Part shown: positions 1-8,120 of the stretch, in pieces
How the letters are laid out: every line of letters starts with the position of its first letter
Numbering within the stretch: the first letter of the stretch is position 1
Notes under the pieces: generated by a model
Seen by the model: only the letters and a program-made list of their open reading frames with translations
Told to the model about the DNA's origin: nothing
Database searches by the model: none
From: an uncultured Clostridia bacterium
GTDB taxonomy: Bacteria > Bacillota > Clostridia > UMGS1883
Direction: 5' to 3'
DNA length: 64,000 bases
Assembly (NCBI GenBank): GCA_934454525.1
Contig: CAKSFM010000003.1
Location: 62,001-126,000, forward strand
Position numbers and translations under genes: made by a program

Positions 1-2184
1 TTCGCAGCGCGAAAGCTCTGCACGGAGCTTATTCTCAGCATCACGCAGTTCTGCAAGCCTTTCTGTGAGCGAATCGATTTCCGAATCTATTTTTTCCGAT
101 TCGCGGTTAAGCTCATCGCACTGCTTTGCGAGCAGCTCAATTTCATCCTTTCTGCCCAGAAGCGCCTGCGCACGGTTCGCGCTTCCGCCAGTAACGCTTC
201 CGCCCGGCTGCAAAAGCTCTCCGCCGAGTGTTACGATTTTAAATTTATAATGAGTTGCGCGTGCAAGGGCGATTGCATTGTCCATGTTATCCATTATCAC
301 GGTTCTGCCCAAAAGGGCGTCGACAACATTGCGGATTTTATCATCAGCCGAAACAACATCGCAGGCAACTGCAACCGCGCCGCGGTTTTTCATTATGCGC
401 TCCTCGTTGTCGAGCCGCCGCCCCTCCTGCGAGGTTATGGGCAAAAACGTCACTCTGCCCAGGCGTTTTTCCTTAAGGTATTCAATCGCCTGCTTTGCGT
501 CCTCCTCAGTATCTACAACAATATTTTGCATTGCGTTTCCGAGAGCCGTTTCAATAGCCGTTATATATTTTTTATCTGTGGAAACAAGCTTGCTGAGAAC
601 ACCGACAAGCCTTCCGCGGTATTTTCCTTCGCTCTCCGCTTTGAGAAGCTCACGCACACCGCGCGCATAGCCTTCAAGACCGCGCTCCATTTCAACAAGC
701 ATTTTGCGCCGCCCCTGTTTTTCGCCGTAAGCCGAGGAAATTTCATTATACTTATTTTTCAGTTCGGATATCTTTTGACTGTCCGTCTGCTGGTCGCGGC
801 GTACATTGAAAACATCGTCCTCCGCTTTCTGCGTTTTAATTTGCGCGTCGGCGCATTTTTCATCAAGCGCTGAAAGTTCAGCCGTCAGCGTTCTTATATC
901 GTCGGCTGCCGAAGCAATGTCAACCTCAACCGAGAATCGGCGCGTTTCGATATTTCTTGTTACAAGCTCAATGCTTTCAATTCTGCTCTGCGCTTCCGCT
1001 TTTTTCTGGCGGAGAGAGATTGCGTTTTCGCGAGCTTCCTCGAGCAATTTGTTTTTCGCGGCAAGCTCTCCCGAAAGCGCGCGGTCTTCACCCTCCAAGG
1101 CGGCAAGCTCTGACTCCATGTCATTGCATTTTATGGAGAATCCGACTTTTTCCTGCTCAATTTTCTTTTTTGTCTCACGCAGTACGTCCTCGCGCTTTGA
1201 CCATCCGGAAAGCTCCCCCTCAATGCGGACAATGTTCGTCTTGTGATTTTCGATATTGTTTTCGAGCAGGGCGCGCTCATTATCAATTGCCGCACCCTCA
1301 CCCTCCAGTCTTGAAAGGCGCTGCCGTTTTTCCTCAATTTCTCCGTCTGTTTCCTTGATGGCAGCATACAGTTCATCGCTTTTTTTATTGCTCTCATCCA
1401 GAGCTTGTTTTGCATTTTCAAATTCCGCGGCAGCATCGGTATAAATCTGCCCCGTTTTCTTTGCGTCCGCTCTTTTTGCGTCAATAATTTCAAGCAGGGC
1501 GCTTATTTCAATTCCTTTAAGCTCCTCCCTCAAATCAAGGAATTTAATTGCCTTTTCACTCTGCTTCCGGAGCGGTTCAACACGGTCGGTAAGCTCCGAG
1601 AGAATATCACGCACACGCGTGAGGTTGTCCTCAGTGTGCGCAAGTTTACGCTCCGCCTCGTTTTTCCTATAGCGATATTTCGAAATTCCGGCGGCTTCCT
1701 CGAAAATCTGGCGGCGCTCGTCACCCTTGGACGAAACGATTTCCGCAATTTTTCCCTGACCGACAATAGAATAGCCGTCTCTTCCCAGACCGGTATCCAT
1801 AAACATTTCGTTAATATCTTTAAGTCTGCACGGGGTGCGGTTTATCAGATACTCACTTTCACCGCTGCGGAAAACGCGCCTTGTTACTTCAACCTCGTTG
1901 TAATCGCACGCAAGAAAATGCGTTGAATTATCAAGCACAAGAGAAACCTCCGCATAGCCGAGCGGCTTGCGTTTCTGCGTTCCAGCAAAGATAACATCCT
2001 CCATTTTACCTCCGCGCAGCGTTTTCGCGCTCTGCTCACCCATAACCCAGCGGATCGCGTCCGATATATTGCTTTTTCCGCTGCCGTTCGGTCCGACAAT
2101 TGCCGTGACCCCCTGGTGAACCTCAATAACCGTCTTATCGGCAAATGATTTAAACCCCTGCAGCACAATCCTTTTCAGGTACAT
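1..2184 (-). CDS. smc: Chromosome segregation protein SMC (5' part, cut by window edge)
   Basis: The frame stays open on the minus strand from an ATG at 2184 to the left edge, giving the first 728 residues of a protein that is normally about 1,190 long. The start shows the SMC N-terminal ATPase head: a conserved KRIVLQGFKSFADKT opening and Walker A GPNGSGKSN at residues 31-39. The Q-loop region with GRDGYSIVGQGKI follows, then a long coiled coil rich in Glu, Lys and Arg, then hinge-like sequence (LVGVLSKLVSTDKKY onward) from about residue 520. The second coiled coil, signature motif and Walker B lie outside the window. SMC condenses and segregates replicated chromosomes together with ScpA and ScpB. 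The start follows a weak GGTGA ribosome site and a good promoter at 2253-2281. The identity is certain. Confidence 0.97.
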   Translation of the reverse strand, partial: MYLKRIVLQGFKSFADKTVIEVHQGVTAIVGPNGSGKSNISDAIRWVMGEQSAKTLRGGKMEDVIFAGTQKRKPLGYAEVSLVLDNSTHFLACDYNEVEVTRRVFRSGESEYLINRTPCRLKDINEMFMDTGLGRDGYSIVGQGKIAEIVSSKGDERRQIFEEAAGISKYRYRKNEAERKLAHTEDNLTRVRDILSELTDRVEPLRKQSEKAIKFLDLREELKGIEISALLEIIDAKRADAKKTGQIYTDAAAEFENAKQALDESNKKSDELYAAIKETDGEIEEKRQRLSRLEGEGAAIDNERALLENNIENHKTNIVRIEGELSGWSKREDVLRETKKKIEQEKVGFSIKCNDMESELAALEGEDRALSGELAAKNKLLEEARENAISLRQKKAEAQSRIESIELVTRNIETRRFSVEVDIASAADDIRTLTAELSALDEKCADAQIKTQKAEDDVFNVRRDQQTDSQKISELKNKYNEISSAYGEKQGRRKMLVEMERGLEGYARGVRELLKAESEGKYRGRLVGVLSKLVSTDKKYITAIETALGNAMQNIVVDTEEDAKQAIEYLKEKRLGRVTFLPITSQEGRRLDNEERIMKNRGAVAVACDVVSADDKIRNVVDALLGRTVIMDNMDNAIALARATHYKFKIVTLGGELLQPGGSVTGGSANRAQALLGRKDEIELLAKQCDELNRESEKIDSEIDSLTERLAELRDAENKLRAELSRCE

Positions 2185-2205
2185 TTTTTCACCGTCTTTT
2201 CGTCT

Positions 2206-2239
2206 GAGCCGCGCATTATACTCCATGCGGCTCTTTTTT
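2206..2239 (+). terminator. Hairpin plus T6 in the smc leader, oriented rightward
   Basis: GAGCCGC(GC)AT pairs with ATGCGGCTC across an 8-base loop and is followed by six T on the plus strand, which is the form of an intrinsic terminator reading rightward. It lies between the smc promoter and its start codon, so on the smc transcript it is just a 5' UTR hairpin with no U-tract. It may stop antisense transcription coming out of smc before the proX-like gene. Confidence 0.45.
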
Positions 2240-2252
2240 CACAATATTATAA

Positions 2253-2281
2253 ATTGTATCATATTTCTGAAAAGATTGCAA
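2253..2281 (-). promoter_or_regulatory. Predicted sigma-A promoter of smc
   Basis: Reading leftward there is TTGCAA (2281-2276), a 17-base spacer, and TACAAT (2258-2253). Both hexamers differ from consensus by one base. Transcription would start near 2246, giving a leader of about 60 bases that contains the hairpin at 2206-2233. Confidence 0.6.
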
Positions 2282-2321
2282 CCGTTCTTTTTAAAAAAAC
2301 GCTCTGCCTAATGTACATATA

Positions 2322-2861
2322 ATGCTGAAGATAAGTGAGGTAAAAGCAACAGAACCTGAAAGCTTCGGAAATGAGCTTCAGGAAAAGGTTTATTCGTTTT
2401 TAAAAGAATATTCCGTCAGTTACGAGCGCGTTGACACCGAGGAAGCAATCACAATGGAGGATTGCGCCGATATCAACGCTGCGCTTAACATGGAAACAGT
2501 CAAAACACTGTTTTTATGCAATCGGCAGCAGACAGATTTTTACCTTTTTATAACAAAAGGAGACAAACTGTTCCGTTCAAAGAATTTCAGCAGCGCGCTC
2601 GGAATCTCACGCGTGTCGTTTGCTCCGGCAGAGCTTATGAAAAAAATGATCGGAACAAAGGTGGGCGCGGCAACGGTTTTCGGTTGTATTCTTGACATCG
2701 AGAACAGGGTCAGCGTTGTGTTCGACAAAGAAATTTTGTCGGATGAGTACTACGGATGCAGCGACGGAACGACAGCCGGTTACATGAAGCTGCGCACGGA
2801 TGACATTTTGCACAAGCTTTTACCCTATGCCAAGCATGAACTGAAAGTTATCGAGGTGTGA
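2322..2861 (+). CDS. YbaK/ProX-family aminoacyl-tRNA deacylase
   Basis: This 179-residue protein matches the ProX/PrdX branch of the YbaK fold, which hydrolyses mischarged Ala-tRNA(Pro) in trans. The recognisable core starts at about residue 18 (ELQEKVYSFLKEYSVSYERVD) and includes the family phrases TLFLCNRQQTDFYLF, LGISRVSFAPAELM and GTKVGAATVFG, ending with a KHELKVIEV tail. No clear ribosome site precedes the ATG at 2322; a TATAAT string overlaps the start codon, so the start is less certain than the family. The stop TGA overlaps the ribosome site of proB, so the two genes are translationally coupled. The pairing with proline synthesis fits a proline-related role, although editing activity itself cannot be read from sequence. 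Confidence 0.85.
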   Translation: MLKISEVKATEPESFGNELQEKVYSFLKEYSVSYERVDTEEAITMEDCADINAALNMETVKTLFLCNRQQTDFYLFITKGDKLFRSKNFSSALGISRVSFAPAELMKKMIGTKVGAATVFGCILDIENRVSVVFDKEILSDEYYGCSDGTTAGYMKLRTDDILHKLLPYAKHELKVIEV

Positions 2862-2863
2862 TT

Positions 2864-3664
2864 ATGGGATTATACAAAAACAGAATTGTGGTAAAGGTTG
2901 GAACATCCACGCTTACAAACGAAACGGGAAAAAGCGATTTGCGCTCATTTGACCGCATTGCATGCGTTTTATCCGACATTCAGAACAAAGGCTATGAAGT
3001 GATTTTGGTTTCATCGGGAGCAATCGCAGTGGGAACAAGCAAACTGCATATGGCGCAGCGCCCTCAGAGTATGCGCATGAAGCAGGCTGCTGCGGCAGTC
3101 GGTCAGTGCAGCATTATGTATTGGTACGACAAATTTTTCGGCGACTACGATAAAACAATAGCGCAGATTCTTTTAAATGCTGACGACATTGAGCACGAGG
3201 AAAAGAAAGAAAATCTGACAAACACGTTTAATGCATTGCTTGAAATGGGAGTTATTCCCGTGGTTAATGAAAACGATTCCGTAAGCTACACGGAAATTGA
3301 GTCGCGCGACAGGCTGTTCGGTGATAACGATATGCTTTCCGCGGTTGTCACTGTTCTGTGCCGCGCCGGAACGCTTGTTATACTTTCCGATATTGACGGA
3401 CTGTACGACCGCGACCCCCGTTTGCACCACGATGCAAAGCTGATTGAGCGTATTGAACATATCAATGAAGAGGTATATTCCCTTGCAGGCGGCGCAGGTT
3501 CAAGGCGCGGCACGGGCGGAATGAAAACAAAGATTCGTGCAGCGGCACTGGCAACGGCAAACGGTGCCGGGGTTATTGTCACAAACGGAAAAAAGCCGGA
3601 ATCTCTCTATGATATTATAAGCGGCACTCCCGTCGGCACATTCTTTGCACCGGGGCAGACATAA
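2864..3664 (+). CDS. proB: Glutamate 5-kinase (short form without PUA domain)
   Basis: ProB phosphorylates L-glutamate to glutamate 5-phosphate, the first step of proline synthesis. The 266-residue protein is a single amino-acid-kinase domain: VVKVGTSTLT near the N terminus, the SSGAIAVG loop, NENDSVSYTEIE with FGDNDMLSA, and GTGGMKTKIRAA close to the end. It stops soon after the kinase domain, so it lacks the C-terminal PUA domain of the roughly 370-residue E. coli type. I chose the ATG at 2864 because the ribosome site GAGGTG lies at 2853-2858; an earlier GTG at 2858 would overlap that site. The partner gene proA is not next to it and not in the window. Confidence 0.95.
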   Translation: MGLYKNRIVVKVGTSTLTNETGKSDLRSFDRIACVLSDIQNKGYEVILVSSGAIAVGTSKLHMAQRPQSMRMKQAAAAVGQCSIMYWYDKFFGDYDKTIAQILLNADDIEHEEKKENLTNTFNALLEMGVIPVVNENDSVSYTEIESRDRLFGDNDMLSAVVTVLCRAGTLVILSDIDGLYDRDPRLHHDAKLIERIEHINEEVYSLAGGAGSRRGTGGMKTKIRAAALATANGAGVIVTNGKKPESLYDIISGTPVGTFFAPGQT

Positions 3665-3671
3665 CAAATTT

Positions 3672-3705
3672 GAACCCCATGCAATAAATTTGTTGCATGG
3701 GGTTC
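3672..3705. repeat. 13-bp inverted repeat after proB
   Basis: GAACCCCATGCAA at 3672-3684 is perfectly complementary to 3693-3705, with an 8-base loop. It starts 8 bases after the proB stop, where a terminator is expected. No T-run follows in either direction, so it may end or protect the proB message, but it is not a textbook intrinsic terminator. Confidence 0.5.
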
Positions 3706-3745
3706 GCCGTTCAAAAATAAACTTCATTTCCGCCCGATAAATAAA

Positions 3746-3775
3746 TTGACTGCCGCAGGTTAATTGTGTTACAAT
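3746..3775 (+). promoter_or_regulatory. Predicted promoter of the secreted protein/ABC/two-component operon
   Basis: TTGACT at 3746-3751, an 18-base spacer and TACAAT at 3770-3775 form a plausible sigma-A promoter. The transcript would begin near 3782 and carry a leader of about 165 bases before the ATG at 3946. That is unusually long and includes the nested inverted repeats at 3880-3912. Confidence 0.5.
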
Positions 3776-3879
3776 ATAATAAAGAATCGTGCAATTTTTA
3801 TTGAACAAAAGTAATATTATTTAATAAAAATTTAAGATAAGGTTTAGCGATTTTCAACCTCGGTGGTTTATTATATGAC

Positions 3880-3912
3880 TGTAGGGTCCTACAGGGGGTG
3901 ATTTCCCCTGTA
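3880..3912 (+). promoter_or_regulatory. Two overlapping, mutually exclusive inverted repeats in the operon leader
   Basis: TGTAGG (3880-3885) pairs with CCTACA (3888-3893) across two bases. The segment TACAGGGG (3890-3897) also pairs with CCCCTGTA (3905-3912) across seven bases. The middle strand takes part in both, so RNA could form either hairpin but not both. The first palindrome, with TGTA and TACA ends, could equally be a DNA operator for the response regulator encoded downstream. Confidence 0.45.
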
Positions 3913-3945
3913 AACGGTCGGTATCGGCAGAAAGGAAGGATTAAT

Positions 3946-5235
3946 ATGAAATTAAACAAAAAATCGGTTATCGGATTATTTCTCACAGGCGTGCTCATTT
4001 CGGGAACAGTTGCATCGGCGGACGTACTTATAGGCGATGGCTACAACGGAGCAAAACAGGCGCTTAAGTACACAGCCAAAACACTTTCAAAAAACACTGA
4101 CAGCGTAACGGCAGCTTTCAGCTATGAGCTTAAGTTTGACGGTGATGTCCGCGCAAGCGAATCAAGCGTGACAATGTACGACCTCAAAAATCAGAAAAGG
4201 CTTGAACAGAGTACATCTTACGGACATAAGGACGGTGAAACTTCTTCTTTCTGGTATGAAGATCTTGAAAAATCAATTTCATACCACAGCGCAGAAGACG
4301 CTTACTATCAGTCCAACTTCTCCGGAAATGATGAGAGAAGCATAAGTATTCAGGATCCGTTTGAAGAGGACATTGCAAAGGATGTTGAAAAAGTTGCAGA
4401 CGCCTTCGTAAGCAATATGAAAGACTATGTTCAGACCAAGGACACGGCGGACGGCGGCAAGCTTTATTTCGGAAGCGTTGACAGCGCTCAGATGCCTGTG
4501 TTTGCAAACGCACTCTCTTCTTTCTTCATGAAGTATTCGTACCTTGATGAGTATAACTGCGATCAGATGGATATTCCCAAGCTTGACGGAAGCCTTTACT
4601 GCAATGAGGTTTCGGGGAAGATTTCGCAGAACGCGGACGGTCTGCTTGACAGCATTGTCGGAACGGCGGCTCTTATCGGAACGGAAAAGAGCGGCGAAGA
4701 GCACACAATTGAGTTCAGCATTTCCGTCAAGATTTCGGACATTAACAGCACAACGGTTAACGAACCTGATGTTGACGAAAGCAAGCTGACTGTTTATGAC
4801 GAAGCAGAGGACGATTTGCGCTATCGCCTTACCGAGGCTAATCTCGGAACATATCACGGCGATATGACAGTACGGAACAACAATGCATTCGAGAAGCTCG
4901 GAGATGTTCAGCTTGAGATCACATCCGTTTCCGATGATTCAAAAACGGCAGACGCACATATTGTTATAAGCGGCAAAGAAAATGTTGACTGCGATATAAC
5001 TCTTGAAAGAGCGTCCGACAACGATTATGAAACAAACTATGTATTCAACTATACAACAGCAGACGGTGAAGATAAAACCGGTCTTGTTGAAACCGATACT
5101 TACGTCGGTCAGTTCGGTTCTCACATGTTCATACGCTTAGGTATTAAAGTTGAAAATCACGATGACGGCGGTTTTGCATGGCAGGACAATAATGAACCCG
5201 GAAATTGTGTTCTTGTTTCAAGAATATTTGACTGA
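3946..5235 (+). CDS. Secreted protein of unknown function, first gene of an ABC/two-component operon
   Basis: The protein has 429 residues with a typical signal peptide: a Lys-rich start MKLNKKS, a hydrophobic stretch to about residue 22, and a likely cleavage after ASA. No lipobox cysteine is present. The mature part is acidic, rich in Asp, Ser and Tyr, with no family I recognise and no transmembrane segment. I chose the ATG at 3946, behind the ribosome site AAAGGAAGGA at 3931-3940; the frame opens upstream but without a ribosome site. It leads an operon with an ABC exporter and a histidine kinase/response regulator pair, so it could be an envelope sensor partner, a substrate or a target of the system. 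Its function is unknown. Confidence 0.8.
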   Translation: MKLNKKSVIGLFLTGVLISGTVASADVLIGDGYNGAKQALKYTAKTLSKNTDSVTAAFSYELKFDGDVRASESSVTMYDLKNQKRLEQSTSYGHKDGETSSFWYEDLEKSISYHSAEDAYYQSNFSGNDERSISIQDPFEEDIAKDVEKVADAFVSNMKDYVQTKDTADGGKLYFGSVDSAQMPVFANALSSFFMKYSYLDEYNCDQMDIPKLDGSLYCNEVSGKISQNADGLLDSIVGTAALIGTEKSGEEHTIEFSISVKISDINSTTVNEPDVDESKLTVYDEAEDDLRYRLTEANLGTYHGDMTVRNNNAFEKLGDVQLEITSVSDDSKTADAHIVISGKENVDCDITLERASDNDYETNYVFNYTTADGEDKTGLVETDTYVGQFGSHMFIRLGIKVENHDDGGFAWQDNNEPGNCVLVSRIFD

Positions 5236-5254
5236 TAACAGCGGCTTTGCGGGC

Positions 5255-5276
5255 AGCGGCGGATTTTTCCGCCGCT
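5255..5276 (+). repeat. GC-rich intercistronic hairpin before the ABC ATPase gene
   Basis: AGCGGCGG (5255-5262) pairs with CCGCCGCT (5269-5276) over an ATTTTT loop. No U-tract follows. It lies between the secreted-protein gene and the ABC genes and probably tunes message stability or causes partial polarity, so that the first gene is expressed more than the transporter. Confidence 0.5.
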
Positions 5277-5304
5277 CCCGTGTTCTGCCGGAAGGAGGAA
5301 CCGA

Positions 5305-6030
5305 ATGGATAAGGCAATAATGGTGCAGGAGCTGTGCAAAAAATATAAAAACGGGCGCGGAATCGAAAATGTTTCCTTTGATGTTGAGGAGGGTGAAATT
5401 TTCGGTTTTCTCGGTCCGAACGGCGCGGGAAAAACAACGGCGCTGAAAATTCTCACGGGACTTATAAAGGCTGACAGCGGCAGGGCATGCATATTTGGGC
5501 ATGATATTGAAAACGATTATGAAAATGCCATGGCAAATGTCGGCGCAATTATAGAAGCGGTTGCGCCTTTCCCATACCTTACCGCGTACGAAAATATGCG
5601 CATTGCCGCGCGCTACTATGACGGCATAACGAACGCGCGGATTGACGAATGCCTTGAAAACACAGGGATTCTTAAATTCAAAAATGAAAAAGCAAAGGGT
5701 TTCTCACTCGGAATGAAGCAGCGGCTCGGAATTTCGATGGCGCTTATATCCAATCCGAGCGTGATGATTCTTGATGAACCGCTCAACGGACTTGACGTTG
5801 AGGGAATGGTTGAAATGCGAAAGCTTATTCAAAAACTTTCAAAGGAGAACAAAACTTCTTTTCTGATTTCAAGCCATCTGATACATGATGTTGAGCTGAC
5901 ATGCACAAAAATCGGAATACTTTACAACGGGAAAATGCTCGGTGTTGACTACACCGATAATATACTGATGAATTATTCATCACTCGAAAACTATTATCTG
6001 AGTGAGGTGGATTTAAATGCACAACCTTAA
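5305..6030 (+). CDS. ABC transporter ATP-binding protein, BcrA/lantibiotic-immunity type
   Basis: This is a 241-residue nucleotide-binding subunit. It has Walker A GPNGAGKTT near residue 38, signature FSLGMKQR (the LSGGQ variant usual in BcrA-like and lantibiotic-immunity ATPases), Walker B VMILDEPLNGLD and the switch histidine in ISSHLIHD. The ATG at 5305 follows a strong GAAGGAGG. Its last 14 bases overlap the start of the permease gene, and a kinase/regulator pair follows. This arrangement is characteristic of peptide-antibiotic defence or envelope-stress exporters. The transported molecule is not knowable from the sequence. Confidence 0.93.
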   Translation: MDKAIMVQELCKKYKNGRGIENVSFDVEEGEIFGFLGPNGAGKTTALKILTGLIKADSGRACIFGHDIENDYENAMANVGAIIEAVAPFPYLTAYENMRIAARYYDGITNARIDECLENTGILKFKNEKAKGFSLGMKQRLGISMALISNPSVMILDEPLNGLDVEGMVEMRKLIQKLSKENKTSFLISSHLIHDVELTCTKIGILYNGKMLGVDYTDNILMNYSSLENYYLSEVDLNAQP

Positions 6031-6760
6031 GGCTGCTTACATAAATGAGCTTTACAAGCTTTCAAAAAGAAAAAAGCTTGTTGTTGCGGCGCTGCTGTGC
6101 CTTGCGATAATTGCCGTTGCGGCGGTTATCACATGCACGGTAAACAACTTTATGGGAATTAATCTGACGGGAAACTATGAATTTTCCGTAATGGTTCTCC
6201 CGGTCTTTCTCAATATTGTTATACCGCTTTTTACAATATTTATATGCATTGACATGTTCTGCGCGGAATACGGTTCAAACACCATGAAAACAGTGCTTTT
6301 ATCTCCTGCGTCGCGTCTGAAGATTTTCTGTGCGAAAATCGGCGCTGCGCTGACGGTTATCGCCTCCATGCTGCTGCTTATAATGTTTTCATCTTTTATA
6401 GTTTCAATCTTTATCAGGCACACTCATTTCAGCTTCATAAAAATACTGATTTCATACATCATTTCGATGATTCCGCTGACGGTTATATGCCTGCTCGCCG
6501 TGCTTGTTTCAAATCTTATGAAAGGCAGCGGCAGCTCGTTTCTCGTTTGTGTTATAGCGCTTCTTGCATTCAAAGCGTTTGAAGTGATTTATCCCGCCGC
6601 GTCGTCGTTTTTCTTCACGTCGGGAATCAATATGTATGTGCTTATCAATGCTCAGCTTGTCGGAATTGCCAAGGTATTCAGACTTTTGCTGATTTCCGTC
6701 GGATATATTATAATGTTTTTTTCCGGCGGATATGCTCTTTTCGAGAGCAAGGAAATATAG
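6017..6760 (+). CDS. ABC-2 type permease, partner of the preceding ATPase
   Basis: The 247-residue protein has about six hydrophobic segments: near residues 20-42, 52-78, 103-133, 143-165, 170-192 and 218-240. A basic N terminus (YKLSKRKKL) precedes the first. The pattern matches ABC-2 permeases of the BcrB or lantibiotic-immunity EfiE/G kind, which pair with ATPases like the one encoded just upstream. The genes overlap by 14 bases, implying translational coupling. There is no extracytoplasmic loop of the large BceB kind, so this is not a BceAB-type detoxification module. Confidence 0.85.
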   Translation: MHNLKAAYINELYKLSKRKKLVVAALLCLAIIAVAAVITCTVNNFMGINLTGNYEFSVMVLPVFLNIVIPLFTIFICIDMFCAEYGSNTMKTVLLSPASRLKIFCAKIGAALTVIASMLLLIMFSSFIVSIFIRHTHFSFIKILISYIISMIPLTVICLLAVLVSNLMKGSGSSFLVCVIALLAFKAFEVIYPAASSFFFTSGINMYVLINAQLVGIAKVFRLLLISVGYIIMFFSGGYALFESKEI

Positions 6761-6779
6761 TTGCAGGGTGTGATTAACC

Positions 6780-8120
6780 ATGAAAAAAAGGCTGTTTGCA
6801 TACGGAATATATATGCTTGTAATCTCATCTGTTATATCGGTGCTGATCGTCATATGCACATCATCGCTGCTGCTGGCGTCAAAGGATATAAAGTATAAAA
6901 ACGGAGTTGTGGAATCCGAGGTTATCGTCATGCGTGACGGAAAACAGATTTATTCCACTCATAATTATTCCGAGATTCAGCTGCAAAATATTCTGCTCAC
7001 CGCGAAAAACGACTCTCTCACCTACTGCGAAAACGGAATCAGTTACAGGGTATCACAGCAGACATATAAGGACGGAGCAATTTTGCTTCGTCTTTCGCCG
7101 GTTATTGATTTCGGGTATACGGAAAAGCTTATATTTATCTTATATGCAGCTTCATTTATAATAATATATATTCTTGTGCTTTTGCTCGTTCTCAGACGGA
7201 TAGACCGCGGAATTGTGAAACCGCTTGAAACGATTACGGAGCACACTCGGCTGCTTTCCTCGGGCAGCTTGGATGAAAACATTCCGGATGAGGGTGTAAG
7301 TGAAATCAATGCACTCGGGAAAGAAATCGAAATGCTCCGGCTAAGGCTGAAAAAAGAGGTATATCAAAACAAAAAATCAGCCGACAGCCGAAAATTTCTG
7401 ATATCAAGTATGTCGCACGATTTAAGAACGCCGATAACCTCGCTGCACGGTTATCTTGAGGGCATAATTGACGGTATTGCGGATTCTGAGGAAAAGCGGC
7501 AGATATATGTTCGCAAGGCGCTTGAAAAGGTTGATTTAATTAATAGGATGATAGGCGATCTTCTGCTTTATTCCAAGCTTGACCAAAATCAAATTGAATT
7601 TCATTGCACCTATGTTGACATTGCAAAATATCTTGAAGCTTTTATGCTTGACAGCAGGCTTTATTTCAGCCGCGGTCAGAAAAATATAACATTTAAAAAC
7701 GAATTGCAGGCAAAATATTCGGTTTACATTGATGTTTCACAATTTGACAGAGTTATGAGTAATATCACATCAAATGCTTATAAATATATACCAGAAAAAA
7801 CAGGTCTTGTTGAGATAATGCTCCGCGAAAACTCCTCCGGAGTCATAATCGAGGTGCACGATAACGGTTCGGGCATAAGCGCCGAGGATCTTCCGAAAAT
7901 ATTTGACCGCTTCTACCGGTGTGAAAAATCAAGACAGATAAAAGGGTCAAGCGGACTCGGTCTTGCAATTTCAAAGCAGATTGTTGAAAATATGAACGGG
8001 CGCATATGGGCAGTCAGCAAAGAGGGCGCCGGAACTTCAATTATGATAACTTTCAAAAAATACTTATCGAAAGGGGCTGAGGCTGATGGCAGCCGAAACA
8101 AGGAAAATACTGATAATTGA
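6780..8120 (+). CDS. Sensor histidine kinase, HAMP-containing
   Basis: The 446-residue membrane kinase has one transmembrane helix at residues 7-33, a short extracytoplasmic domain of about 80 residues, a second helix at about 115-137 and a HAMP linker. The phospho-acceptor motif SMSHDLRTPITSL lies near residue 213. The ATPase domain shows the N box (NITSNAYKY), G1 (VHDNGSGISAEDL), F box (FDRFYR) and G2 (SSGLGLAI). It autophosphorylates and passes phosphate to the regulator encoded by the overlapping next gene (35-base overlap). The small sensor domain suggests it reads an envelope signal, possibly with the help of the ABC transporter or the secreted protein in the same operon. Confidence 0.95.
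   Translation: MKKRLFAYGIYMLVISSVISVLIVICTSSLLLASKDIKYKNGVVESEVIVMRDGKQIYSTHNYSEIQLQNILLTAKNDSLTYCENGISYRVSQQTYKDGAILLRLSPVIDFGYTEKLIFILYAASFIIIYILVLLLVLRRIDRGIVKPLETITEHTRLLSSGSLDENIPDEGVSEINALGKEIEMLRLRLKKEVYQNKKSADSRKFLISSMSHDLRTPITSLHGYLEGIIDGIADSEEKRQIYVRKALEKVDLINRMIGDLLLYSKLDQNQIEFHCTYVDIAKYLEAFMLDSRLYFSRGQKNITFKNELQAKYSVYIDVSQFDRVMSNITSNAYKYIPEKTGLVEIMLRENSSGVIIEVHDNGSGISAEDLPKIFDRFYRCEKSRQIKGSSGLGLAISKQIVENMNGRIWAVSKEGAGTSIMITFKKYLSKGAEADGSRNKENTDN

Noticed and set aside
806..1246. Long rightward open frames opposite smc
   Set aside because: They are antisense shadows of a strongly conserved SMC coding frame, without ribosome sites or recognisable protein sequence.
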